From an uncultured Lachnospiraceae bacterium (GTDB taxonomy: Bacteria; Bacillota; Clostridia; Lachnospirales; Lachnospiraceae): a stretch of DNA of 28,607 nucleotides. This document shows, one piece after another, positions 7,818-15,106 of this stretch. Below the pieces are notes generated by a model. That model was given only the letters and a program-made list of their open reading frames with translations. It did no database searches and was not told the DNA's origin. The translations under genes were made by a program, and so were the position numbers. Each line of letters begins with the position of its first letter. Position 1 is the first letter of the stretch. The stretch is taken from NCBI GenBank assembly GCA_900546495.1, contig URDN01000034.1, positions 1 through 28,607 on the forward strand, read 5' to 3'.

Positions 7818-9401
7818 TCACAAAAATTCAATATCATCCCAGGAGTCACCTTTACCGGATCTGGAATCTTTCTTTTTCTCCTGCACCGGTTCCACTTCTT
7901 CCGGATCTTCCTCATCGTAGAACTCATCTTCTTCATCATCAGGCTGCATCGTGGTCTCCACTTCCTGAATCATTTTTTTCAGATCCGCAACCAGTTTCTC
8001 AGTTTCCTCACTGACTACTTTCTCAGATGAATCATTCTCCCCTGAAAAAATTTCTTTCACCGATACGTCTTTTGCCGGCTCCTCCGGTACTTCTTCCACC
8101 GGAGTTTCCACGGCAGATTCTTCTTTTGTCGCTGCCTCAGATTTTTTCTTCTTCTCAGCTTTTTTTGCCTTTTTCTTATTCTTTGCAGAATGACCTGTAT
8201 CACCATCAAAATCAACGATATCCACAGTACTTCCCACGATATCTACCCCAATGGTTGTATCATCAAACAGATCATCCTCCTCTGCCTCATCCTCCTCTTC
8301 CGGAAATTCTTCGGTATCCAGATATTTCCGCAGGCGATGATAACGAACGGATGTGACAATAAACAGGATTAATAACAATAACGCTACAATGCCAAGTCCC
8401 GCTGTCAGCATTCTTGTCATGCTGTCCAGTTCAAACACAGAATTATTCTCTGCCTGATCTGTTCCCTCTGCGTTGCCAGCATTCTCCTGATACTGCATAT
8501 TGGCAATGCTTCTCTGAATTGTCTGGCCTGCGGAATCATATGTATACCAGCCGCTCTCTCCCTGACTGTTTGTACCATACACATAGTAAAAATCAGAAAC
8601 CGATGCATTGGGATCTGTCAGATTCCCGTCCGTTTTTCCCTGATATGCCATGATACTTCCTTCTGAAAATGCACATGTTGTCTCCTGATAATAGTCAGAA
8701 ATCTCTGCTGCCACATCTTCCGGCACATTTGTCACTACTACAAAAGAATCCTGCACATCAATACTTACAAACGGCACCGCCTCATCACGTTCTGTATCGT
8801 ATACAAATACATCTTTTTCACCGCTGTTTTCCGTATTCTGTAAATAAAGTAAGATCACATCTCCCTGTTCCATCTTCGCTGCAGAAACGTTCTCTCCTGC
8901 ATAAGTAATGGTCGTTGCCTCAAACCCGGTTGGAATCTCTGCATTTGGAAATGTATCTGCGAGCTCATAAGTTTTTCCCGCAATCTGAAATGTTCCATCC
9001 TGCGCTTCTGTAGTCTGACCCGCTGTATCAGATGCATCAGAAGAATCTGCCTGATCGGATGTGTCATCTTTTGTTGCTGCTCCGGTTCCGGATGAGATCA
9101 TATCGCTTCGCACCCATCCGTCAGTCTCTGCTCCATTCCAGTCAAAAGTAATCTCATACCAGGTATAACCATCACCAGAAGTCTGCTCTTCTTTGATCGT
9201 TACCTCCTGATTTGCTTTCAGAGAACCGATCGGATTACCGCCAATAGCACTTCTGACTCTTGTATTGTCATTGATAGCTGTTCCGGATGTCGGTGCTGCC
9301 CATGCCGTCATACTATTTCCACTCCAGCATAATGCACCAGCAAGACAAATTGCTGTGCAGGAAACTGCCGCTTTTTTCATGTCTATTTTTTTAATTTTCA
9401 T
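7818..9401 (-). CDS. Secreted SH3-domain membrane protein with charged cytoplasmic tail
   Basis: Not a named family that I recognise. A Sec signal peptide (about 1-37, ending AWA-AP) is followed by a bacterial SH3 domain (about 45-105; RVRS, TWYEI, GWVRSDMI), which in other proteins binds cell wall. After a Ser/Thr/Asp-rich linker comes an extracellular domain of about 190 residues. A single membrane segment begins near 331. The tail of about 170 residues is very rich in Glu, Asp and Lys and looks disordered, ending SWDDIEFL. The layout suggests a wall-sensing or scaffolding protein. I chose the ATG at 9401 for its GGAGG site; the longer frame to 9437 begins at the predicted transcription start. 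527 aa. Divergent from the lipoprotein gene at 9594. Confidence 0.85.
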   Translation of the reverse strand: MKIKKIDMKKAAVSCTAICLAGALCWSGNSMTAWAAPTSGTAINDNTRVRSAIGGNPIGSLKANQEVTIKEEQTSGDGYTWYEITFDWNGAETDGWVRSDMISSGTGAATKDDTSDQADSSDASDTAGQTTEAQDGTFQIAGKTYELADTFPNAEIPTGFEATTITYAGENVSAAKMEQGDVILLYLQNTENSGEKDVFVYDTERDEAVPFVSIDVQDSFVVVTNVPEDVAAEISDYYQETTCAFSEGSIMAYQGKTDGNLTDPNASVSDFYYVYGTNSQGESGWYTYDSAGQTIQRSIANMQYQENAGNAEGTDQAENNSVFELDSMTRMLTAGLGIVALLLLILFIVTSVRYHRLRKYLDTEEFPEEEDEAEEDDLFDDTTIGVDIVGSTVDIVDFDGDTGHSAKNKKKAKKAEKKKKSEAATKEESAVETPVEEVPEEPAKDVSVKEIFSGENDSSEKVVSEETEKLVADLKKMIQEVETTMQPDDEEDEFYDEEDPEEVEPVQEKKKDSRSGKGDSWDDIEFL

Positions 9402-9445
9402 AGTTCCTCCACTGTTGATTACTATTTTTTTCATCAATCCACCTT

Positions 9446-9474
9446 ATTATAAGGACGGGGTTCTCAAATGTCAA
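9446..9474 (-). promoter_or_regulatory. Consensus sigma-A promoter of the SH3-domain gene
   Basis: On the minus strand a full-consensus promoter: TTGACA (9469-9474), 17 bp, TATAAT (9446-9451). The -10 lies in a near-palindrome, CCTTATTATAAGG. Transcription should start near 9439, which rules out the frame's upstream start at 9437. Confidence 0.9.
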
Positions 9475-9514
9475 CCGAACGCAACATTTTTCATTTTTTC
9501 ATAAAAATTTCTTG

Positions 9515-9528
9515 AAATGTTCACATTT
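9515..9528. promoter_or_regulatory. Palindrome in the divergent intergenic region
   Basis: AAATGT, two bases, ACATTT: a perfect 6-2-6 inverted repeat between the divergent SH3-domain and lipoprotein genes, about 65 bp before the lipoprotein start. It could be an operator. I could not assign a convincing -35/-10 pair for the plus-strand gene. Confidence 0.35.
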
Positions 9529-9593
9529 TTGTATCATTCTATAGAGTAGAGATTACGATAAGAATTTCAGGAAAAGAAAAGAGGAATTATCAA

Positions 9594-10340
9594 ATGAAAA
9601 AGAAAAAATATATCACACTGATCGCCGCACTGACACTTAGCAGTGCCTTTGTATTAAACGGATGCAGTCTTGCCCTTCCGGGCGAAGAAACAAAAATAAG
9701 CACCGGCGCAGAACTTTCCGCTGAGCAGGAGATCCTCACAGACGGAAATGTACAGCTCTACACCCACTGGTACAATGCAGACGGTTCCAGACTTGCCGGC
9801 GCTACTGTTACAGTTTACGAAGGTAATGACCAGTTATTTCAGGGAACTACCGATGGAAACGGAAATCTGGAAGTCTGCACACTTCCGGGCAACAAGGAAC
9901 TGCGTTGTGTGATCACGGATGCCTCTGAAAATGAACTTGCAAAATCTGATATTTTATATAAGATTTCCGATAACTATCAGGCAATCACCGTTTATACAAC
10001 ACACGGAGAGGCAGATACACAGAAGGTAGAAATTCCGACTTCCAAGACAGTACTCAGTGCTGCTATTTATCTGACAGAGAATAAAACACTCTCCCATGCA
10101 AATATCACAACATATGTTGCTTCTGATGCGGCAAATACAACTGATACTACAGCAGACGGTACTGCAACAGATGCTGCTCAGCCGACAGATGAGCAGCAAC
10201 AGGCAAATTCAAATGCCGCTGATGCAAATGCAACGGATGCTGCTCAACAGTCAGAAGCAGCTACCCAGAGTACCAATCAGGGGGCAGATCAGGCTCAGAC
10301 ACAGCCGGCAACGGATCAGCAGCCAGTGGTAACACAGTAA
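9594..10340 (+). CDS. Lipoprotein with a beta-sandwich domain and Thr/Gln/Ala-rich tail
   Basis: A 248-aa lipoprotein. Residues 1-24 are a type II signal peptide with lipobox LNGC, so Cys24 should carry the lipid. Residues 50-160 look like a carboxypeptidase-regulatory or Cna-B-like beta-sandwich (SRLAGATVTVYEG, TTDGNGNLEV). The last 70 residues are low complexity (Asp-Ala-Thr-Gln repeats), a likely flexible spacer. A GAGGA ribosome site precedes the ATG. It is divergent from the SH3-domain gene, and a shared envelope role is plausible but not shown. The function is unknown. Confidence 0.88.
   Translation: MKKKKYITLIAALTLSSAFVLNGCSLALPGEETKISTGAELSAEQEILTDGNVQLYTHWYNADGSRLAGATVTVYEGNDQLFQGTTDGNGNLEVCTLPGNKELRCVITDASENELAKSDILYKISDNYQAITVYTTHGEADTQKVEIPTSKTVLSAAIYLTENKTLSHANITTYVASDAANTTDTTADGTATDAAQPTDEQQQANSNAADANATDAAQQSEAATQSTNQGADQAQTQPATDQQPVVTQ
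10120..10335 (+). repeat. Low-complexity coding repeat
   Basis: Imperfect repeats of a GATGCTGCTCA-like unit encode the Asp/Ala/Gln/Thr-rich tail of the lipoprotein. Such tracts can vary in length between strains. Confidence 0.6.
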
Positions 10341-10368
10341 ATCTTGCTTGTGTGACTGAAAATTTTTG

Positions 10369-10454
10369 TTAATGAAAGCGTCTGGCAAGCAATCTTACCT
10401 CTGCAAGCGATTGTTAGTTGCAGAGGTAAGATTGATGACTGACGCCTTCACTAA
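10369..10454. repeat. Nested inverted repeat between convergent genes
   Basis: A perfect 17-bp inner stem (10390-10406 with 10418-10434) has an 11-base loop. An outer stem, TTAATGAAAGCGTC (10369-10382) with GACGCCTTCACTAA (10441-10454), pairs at 12 of 14 positions. There is no T run after either arm, so it is not a standard terminator. It separates the convergent lipoprotein and MocR genes and may stop transcription or be a small mobile repeat. Confidence 0.7.
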
Positions 10455-10480
10455 CCCCAAATTCAAACCACACAATTACC

Positions 10481-11875
10481 CTAAACAAAAATCTCGCCAA
10501 GCACTCCAGCCACTTCCAGCATCCGGCTCTGCTCCAGTCCGGAATAATTCAGCACCAGCACATGCCGGTACAATTCTTTTTCCCCGATACAAAATTCAGA
10601 AAGACAGCACAAATTAATCCCTTTCATCCTTGCCCGCAGCTTAATTTCTTTATCGGAAAGCTTCGTTTTTAATTTTACCAGAATATGCGTACCAGTCTCC
10701 ATACCCAGAATTTCTTCTGCCGGAATGGTGGGCGTCATCTGGATCGCATTTTTCAATTTTTCTCCCTGACTCAGATAATAACGTCGCATCCGGTTTAAAT
10801 GCCGGTCAAAATATCCATCTCGCAAAAAGGCTGCAAGCGTATGCTGCTCCAGATTGGAGGATGTATTTGAAAAAAAGTTTGCAGAATTTACATACTGTTC
10901 CAATAATTTCGGTGGCAGTACCATATAGCTGATCCGTATTCCCGGGCTCAGTGTCTTACTGAATGTATTCATATAAATGACCCGCTGGCTTGCGTCCAGA
11001 CCGTACAACGCCGGAATCGCATGTCCACTGTATCGAAATTCACAGTCATAATCATCTTCTATAATATAGTGGTCGGCAGATTCTTCCAGCCATTTCAACA
11101 ATTCCTGTCGCCGTTTGGCACTCATGACCGTTCCAAGCGGATAATGATGCTCCGGTGACGTATGAACCACCGTCGCCCCGCTTTTTCTCAAACTTCCCAT
11201 ATGAATACCATCTTTACTCATGGAGGTCCAGGTCCATTTTACCCCAAGATCTTCATAAATCAGACGGATTTTTCGATAACCGGGATTTTCCACTGCATAC
11301 ACGGCATTTGCCGGAAGCAGTCCGATCAGCTTGGAATACAGATATTCGATTCCGGTTCCGATGACAATGCAGTCCGGAGAGACGACCATGCCTCGGTTGT
11401 GATACAGATATTTTGCAATTTCATAACGCAATTCCGGACTTCCAAGAAATTCTCCCCGCTTCATCAGATGCAGATTGTAGTCTCCAAGGACCTGGCGCAT
11501 AACTTTTGTCCACATGGAAAACGGGAACTTCTCGTATACTGTAGTATTTGCCGTAAAATCTACCATCCATTTTTCATCCTGTTCCGGGGAGGCTTCTTTG
11601 ATTTCTGCCTTCTGGTATCTTAATGGAGAACCAAAATCAGATACCACATAATAGCCACTCCGCTCTCTGGACTCTAAATATCCCTCCATCAAAAGCTGTT
11701 CATAAGCATTCATGACCGTTCGGATACTAATGCCGTTTGCCTCGGAAAGCTGGCGTTTTGAGGGCATTTTCTCCCCTTCTTCCAGTTTTCCATTCAAAAT
11801 ATCCTCCTTCAGACATTGATACAGATATTCATATTTCGATTTTTTTCCCCTGTTTGTCAAATCATACACTAACAC
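10481..11875 (-). CDS. MocR/PdxR-family regulator (GntR-aminotransferase fusion)
   Basis: A 464-aa regulator joining an N-terminal GntR winged helix (about 10-78; MPSKRQLSEA, SIRTVMNAYEQLL, SGYYV) to a fold-type I aminotransferase-like domain (about 110-460). The PLP-binding lysine is Lys307 in TFSKTLSPG, and the cofactor-contact segments VENPGYRKIR and EDDYDCEFRY are present. Such proteins sense PLP or amines rather than transaminate. The start is a GTG at 11875 with AGGAG nine bases upstream. It is divergent from the aldehyde dehydrogenase gene, so that gene is the likely target, perhaps for aldehydes from amine breakdown. PdxR regulating vitamin B6 genes is a less likely reading because no pdxST is nearby. 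Confidence 0.93.
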   Translation of the reverse strand: MLVYDLTNRGKKSKYEYLYQCLKEDILNGKLEEGEKMPSKRQLSEANGISIRTVMNAYEQLLMEGYLESRERSGYYVVSDFGSPLRYQKAEIKEASPEQDEKWMVDFTANTTVYEKFPFSMWTKVMRQVLGDYNLHLMKRGEFLGSPELRYEIAKYLYHNRGMVVSPDCIVIGTGIEYLYSKLIGLLPANAVYAVENPGYRKIRLIYEDLGVKWTWTSMSKDGIHMGSLRKSGATVVHTSPEHHYPLGTVMSAKRRQELLKWLEESADHYIIEDDYDCEFRYSGHAIPALYGLDASQRVIYMNTFSKTLSPGIRISYMVLPPKLLEQYVNSANFFSNTSSNLEQHTLAAFLRDGYFDRHLNRMRRYYLSQGEKLKNAIQMTPTIPAEEILGMETGTHILVKLKTKLSDKEIKLRARMKGINLCCLSEFCIGEKELYRHVLVLNYSGLEQSRMLEVAGVLGEIFV

Positions 11876-11905
11876 GATTCTGGTCTCCTATAAAAACATT
11901 TTTCT

Positions 11906-11941
11906 GGTTATTGTAAGATATCAGATTCTATTGTAATATAA
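11906..11941 (+). promoter_or_regulatory. Aldehyde dehydrogenase promoter with direct-repeat operator
   Basis: TTGTAA (11911-11916), 17 bp and TAATAT (11934-11939) form a promoter for the dehydrogenase. TATTGTAA occurs twice (11909-11916, 11929-11936), 20 bp apart, overlapping the -35 and -10. Two direct repeats spaced by two helical turns suit the operators reported for MocR-type dimers. A 30/36-identical copy is at 13815-13850. Confidence 0.65.
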
Positions 11942-11986
11942 CGTCAAGCAAAAGTAAAGCGCATCACAAATAAGGAGGTATCTATT

Positions 11987-13477
11987 ATGAGTTGTAACAA
12001 TCAGTTAAAAGAAAACTATGGGTTATTTATCGGCGGAGAATGGCGTCCGGCATCTGACGGAACAACCTACCAGAGTACCAATCCGGCAAACGGTGAAGTC
12101 CTTACACAATGCGCACAGGCTACCAAAGAAGATGTCGATGCAGCTGTCGCAGCAGCATGGAAAGCATTTCCGGAATGGAAAAAGACAACAAAAGAAGAAC
12201 GTGCCGCAATCCTTGATAAGATTGCTGACCGCGTAGAAGAAAATCAGGAATGGCTGGCAAAGGTTGAGACCATGGATAACGGAAAACCGATCCGTGAGAC
12301 AATGGCGATCGATGTTCCTTATTCTATCCGCCACTTCCGGTATTATGCAAGTCTGATCCGTACAGACGAAGGTGTTGCTTCTATTCTGGACGGCGGTATG
12401 ATGAGTCTGGTTCTTCGTGAGCCGATCGGTGTTGTCGGACAGATTGTTCCATGGAACTTCCCATTTTTAATGGCGGCATGGAAACTTGCTCCGGCTATCG
12501 CTGCTGGTGACTGTATCGTATTCAAACCGTCATCCACAACATCCCTCAGCATGCTGGTATTTACCGAACTGATCCAGGATCTGCTTCCGGCAGGCGTATT
12601 AAACCTGATCACCGGTGCAGGTGGAAAATCCGGACAGTATCTGTTAGATCACCCGGATCTGTGTAAACTTGCTTTCACAGGTTCTACAGAGATTGGTAAA
12701 AACGTTGCTCTGGCTGCTGCCAACAAACTGATTCCGGCTACTCTGGAACTTGGCGGCAAGAGCGCAAATATTATTTTCAACGACTGCAACTGGGAAGCTG
12801 CCATCGACGGCGTACAGCTTGGTATCCTGTTTAATCAGGGACAGGTTTGCTGTGCTGGCTCCAGAGTATTCGTTCAGGAAGATATTTATGACAAATTCGT
12901 TGCAGAACTGGTAAATGCATTCCAGCATATCAACGTTGGTGATCCGTTAAATCCAGAAACTCAGATGGGTGCTCAGATCAACAGACGTCAGGCAGACAAA
13001 ATCCTCTCCTACGTACAGATTGCCAAAGAAGAAGGCGCAACCATCGCATGCGGCGGTGACTATTATAAAGAAAACGGCTGTGAAAAGGGAAGTTTCGTTC
13101 AACCGACTCTGATCACAAATGTTACCAACGATATGCGTGTGGCTCAGGAAGAAATCTTTGGACCGGTTGCTGTTGTGATCAAATTTAAAACAGAGGACGA
13201 AGTCATTGCTCTGGCAAACCAGTCTACTTATGGACTTGGCGGTGCTGTATGGACCAAAGATATCCATCGTGCGCTCCGTGTCGCAAGAAGTATTGAGACA
13301 GGACGTATGTGGGTCAATACATACAACCAGATTCCGGAAGGCGCACCGTTCGGCGGTTACAAACAGTCCGGTATCGGTCGTGAAAACGACAAGGCAATTC
13401 TGGATGCTTACAGCCAGACAAAGAACATCATGATCAACTTAAATGATGCACCAAGCGGATTTTATCCGGCAAAATAA
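11987..13477 (+). CDS. NAD(P)+-dependent aldehyde dehydrogenase
   Basis: Oxidises an aldehyde to the carboxylic acid. At 496 aa it is a full-length class I/II-type ALDH. It shows the cofactor-site segment VPWNFPFLMAAWK, the general-base Glu254 in LELGGKS and the catalytic Cys288 in GQVCCAGSR. The C-terminal EIFGPV and PFGGYKQSGIGRE segments are also present. It lacks the CoA-dependent features of propanediol-type enzymes. A GGAGG site precedes the ATG. The substrate cannot be told from sequence; betaine-, phenylacet- and aminoaldehydes are all possible. The divergent MocR-type regulator points to amine-derived aldehydes, an inference from context. Confidence 0.95.
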   Translation: MSCNNQLKENYGLFIGGEWRPASDGTTYQSTNPANGEVLTQCAQATKEDVDAAVAAAWKAFPEWKKTTKEERAAILDKIADRVEENQEWLAKVETMDNGKPIRETMAIDVPYSIRHFRYYASLIRTDEGVASILDGGMMSLVLREPIGVVGQIVPWNFPFLMAAWKLAPAIAAGDCIVFKPSSTTSLSMLVFTELIQDLLPAGVLNLITGAGGKSGQYLLDHPDLCKLAFTGSTEIGKNVALAAANKLIPATLELGGKSANIIFNDCNWEAAIDGVQLGILFNQGQVCCAGSRVFVQEDIYDKFVAELVNAFQHINVGDPLNPETQMGAQINRRQADKILSYVQIAKEEGATIACGGDYYKENGCEKGSFVQPTLITNVTNDMRVAQEEIFGPVAVVIKFKTEDEVIALANQSTYGLGGAVWTKDIHRALRVARSIETGRMWVNTYNQIPEGAPFGGYKQSGIGRENDKAILDAYSQTKNIMINLNDAPSGFYPAK

Positions 13478-13578
13478 TACACTATAAAGCAGCAATATCT
13501 TTATCGTATAAAATTTAGTTTCCAGAAACTTCGTCAAAAAGCAAAATTTGTGGCAATCTCATAGACTTCTAATGTGCT

Positions 13579-13622
13579 TAACTTATCTCAGCGGGAGTAT
13601 CATCTCCGGCTGAGATAAGTTA
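13579..13622 (+). terminator. Hairpin after the aldehyde dehydrogenase gene
   Basis: A 14-bp arm starting TAACTTATCTCAGC (13579) pairs with GCTGAGATAAGTTA (ending 13622), with a further GGAG/CTCC inside. The T run after it is weak (TCCTATTC), so termination may be inefficient or Rho-assisted. Confidence 0.6.
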
Positions 13623-13814
13623 TCCTATTCATATATCCTAAAGTATACTGGTATATTTATTTTATCATAAATAAGATAACAGTATTTCTTTTATTCCTAC
13701 CATTTTTCTCTGATATTCCTTTATTTCCAACACTACTCTGTTCTTCACTTGTATCTGGCATTATCCACGCTGATATTATCATACTATTCTGGTATCTTTT
13801 TTTATTATTTTGTT

Positions 13815-13850
13815 GGTCATTTTAAGACATCAATTTTTATTGTAATATAA
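13815..13850 (+). promoter_or_regulatory. Second copy of the aldehyde dehydrogenase promoter region
   Basis: Matches 11906-11941 at 30 of 36 positions with no gaps. The -10 TAATAT and the second TATTGTAA box are identical, while the first box has decayed to CATTTTAA, at the same 20-bp spacing. No credible protein gene follows on the plus strand; a string of hairpins does. Duplicated promoter of a small RNA, or remnant of a lost gene. Confidence 0.6.
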
Positions 13851-13855
13851 GAACC

Positions 13856-14033
13856 GGAATAAGTACAAAACTTGTCCGAACCAATTTCTGTCCAACAGGA
13901 CAGAGATCCAACTTTATCCAGTCCTAATATAGTAAATGACAGACATTCCCAAGTTTCTGTCGATGTAAGAAAGCCTGAACTTTCTTATGAAAGGAAAAAA
14001 CGGAGCCGACAATATGCCGGTTCCGTTTTACTA
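13856..14033 (+). ncRNA. Candidate small RNA downstream of the duplicated promoter
   Basis: A predicted transcript of about 178 bases runs from the promoter copy to the terminator at 13997-14029. It holds three hairpins: TCTGTCC/GGACAGA (13887-13893 with 13898-13904), GACAG/CTGTC (13938-13942 with 13957-13961) and AAGAAAG/CTTTCTT (13967-13973 with 13980-13986). The terminator follows. I see no ribosome site or convincing frame. The start is inferred from the -10. It could instead be a decayed gene. Confidence 0.4.
13997..14029 (-). terminator. Bidirectional terminator after the NBP35 gene
   Basis: A 12-bp stem, AAAACGGAGCCG (13997-14008) with CGGTTCCGTTTT (14018-14029), contains one G-U pair. 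It is followed by T runs on both strands. It ends the NBP35 transcript 6 bp past the stop codon and would also end the candidate RNA coming from the left. Confidence 0.8.
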
Positions 14034-14034
14034 T

Positions 14035-14883
14035 TTACATATTTTCAATTTTCTTAACTGCATCTTCCAGATATGGGTTATCTGCTTTGTAGAATAATCC
14101 CTGATCTGCCAGTTCTGCATAAGCCGGATCCAGCGGCATTTTTCCAAGAACCTGCATTGCCAGCTCAGAAGCTACTTCATCAATGTGGCTCTCACCGAAC
14201 AGTTTGATCTCTTTTCCACAATCCGGACATTTCAGATAACTGTAGTTCTCAACAACTCCAAGTACCGGAATATTCATCATGCCTGCCATATTGTAGGCTT
14301 TCTTTACGATCATCTGTACCAGTTCCTGCGGGGATGTCACGATCACGATACCATCGACCGGAAGAGACTGGAAAACGGTCAGTGGAACGTCACCGGTTCC
14401 TGGCGGCATGTCCACGAATAAATAATCAAGGTCACCCCATACAACATCACTCCAGAACTGTTTTACAGTTCCTGCGATAACCGGACCCCTCCAGATTACC
14501 GGAGCTTCCTCATCTTCCATCAGTAAGTTGATGGACATAATCTTTGTTCCGTCCTCTGCTGCGATTGGTAAAATTCCCATCTCACTGCCCATAGCCGGTC
14601 CATGTACACCAAACATTTTCGGAATAGATGGTCCTGTGATATCGGCATCCAGAATACCTACTTCGTATCCTTTTTTACGCATTGCAGTTGCTAAAGATGC
14701 GGTTACAAAGGATTTACCTACGCCACCTTTACCACTGACAACACCGATCACTTTTTTTACAGATGAATACTCATTTAATTTTTCCTGAAAGCTCTGCGGC
14801 TGTTTGCTGCTTGGACATCCTTCACAACTCTCTGAAGAACAGCTTTCTGCACTGCTGCAGCTGCTGCATTCACTGTCTGCCAT
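14035..14883 (-). CDS. Mrp/NBP35-family iron-sulfur cluster carrier ATPase
   Basis: P-loop ATPase of the Mrp/ApbC/NBP35 group that holds and transfers Fe-S clusters. 282 aa. A cysteine-rich N-terminus (Cys6, 9, 15, 20, 23) resembles the NBP35 cluster-binding extension. It is followed by the deviant Walker A SGKGGVGKS (Lys57), DADITGPS, the DMPPGTGD switch and the CxxC pair in LKCPDCGK that bridges a dimer with a 4Fe-4S cluster. No DUF59 (MIP18) domain is present. I chose the ATG at 14883, which has AGGAGG seven bases upstream; the frame extends to 14907 without a good site. Its leader (14884-15014) appears strongly structured. Confidence 0.93.
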   Translation of the reverse strand: MADSECSSCSSAESCSSESCEGCPSSKQPQSFQEKLNEYSSVKKVIGVVSGKGGVGKSFVTASLATAMRKKGYEVGILDADITGPSIPKMFGVHGPAMGSEMGILPIAAEDGTKIMSINLLMEDEEAPVIWRGPVIAGTVKQFWSDVVWGDLDYLFVDMPPGTGDVPLTVFQSLPVDGIVIVTSPQELVQMIVKKAYNMAGMMNIPVLGVVENYSYLKCPDCGKEIKLFGESHIDEVASELAMQVLGKMPLDPAYAELADQGLFYKADNPYLEDAVKKIENM

Positions 14884-14916
14884 ATTTATACCTCCTGTAT
14901 ATTTCACAAAAATTCA

Positions 14917-15014
14917 GTAACGGCTCAGCTCAAATCCGTGATATTCCATCCCAGAACATAACTTTACAGTAAACAAATTTCTATTTTTAAAATCTGTCTC
15001 TGCTGAACCATTAC
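14917..15014 (-). promoter_or_regulatory. Structured 5' leader of the NBP35 gene
   Basis: On the minus strand the leader folds by eye into a three-way junction. P1 pairs GTAATGGTTCAGC (15014-15002) with GCTGAGCCGTTAC (14929-14917), 13 pairs with two G-U. P2 pairs AGACAGATTT with AAATTTGTTT. P3 pairs GTTATGTTC with GAATATCAC around a TGGGATG loop, with one mismatch. The predicted transcription start falls at the first base of P1. It matches no riboswitch class I recognise. Confidence 0.45.
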
Positions 15015-15019
15015 TTTTT

Positions 15020-15048
15020 ATTATACCCCACTCCATCAAAAAAGTGAA
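15020..15048 (-). promoter_or_regulatory. Promoter of the NBP35 gene
   Basis: On the minus strand TTCACT (15043-15048), 17 bp and a perfect TATAAT (15020-15025). The start should be near 15013, giving a leader of about 130 bases, long for a single housekeeping gene. Confidence 0.7.
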
Positions 15049-15106
15049 GCGTTTATTTTCCTATATTTTGCTAGGATTACAGGTTTTTCATATTATATTT
15101 CCTGCA

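Noticed and set aside
11987..13477. Aldehyde dehydrogenase as part of a microcompartment (pdu/eut) locus
   Set aside because: No shell-protein genes nearby and the enzyme lacks CoA-acylating features; it is a standard ALDH with Cys288 and Glu254.
13872..14057. 61-aa frame in the region after the aldehyde dehydrogenase gene
   Set aside because: Starts at TTG without a ribosome site and runs through the terminator stem into the NBP35 gene; the hairpins explain the region better.
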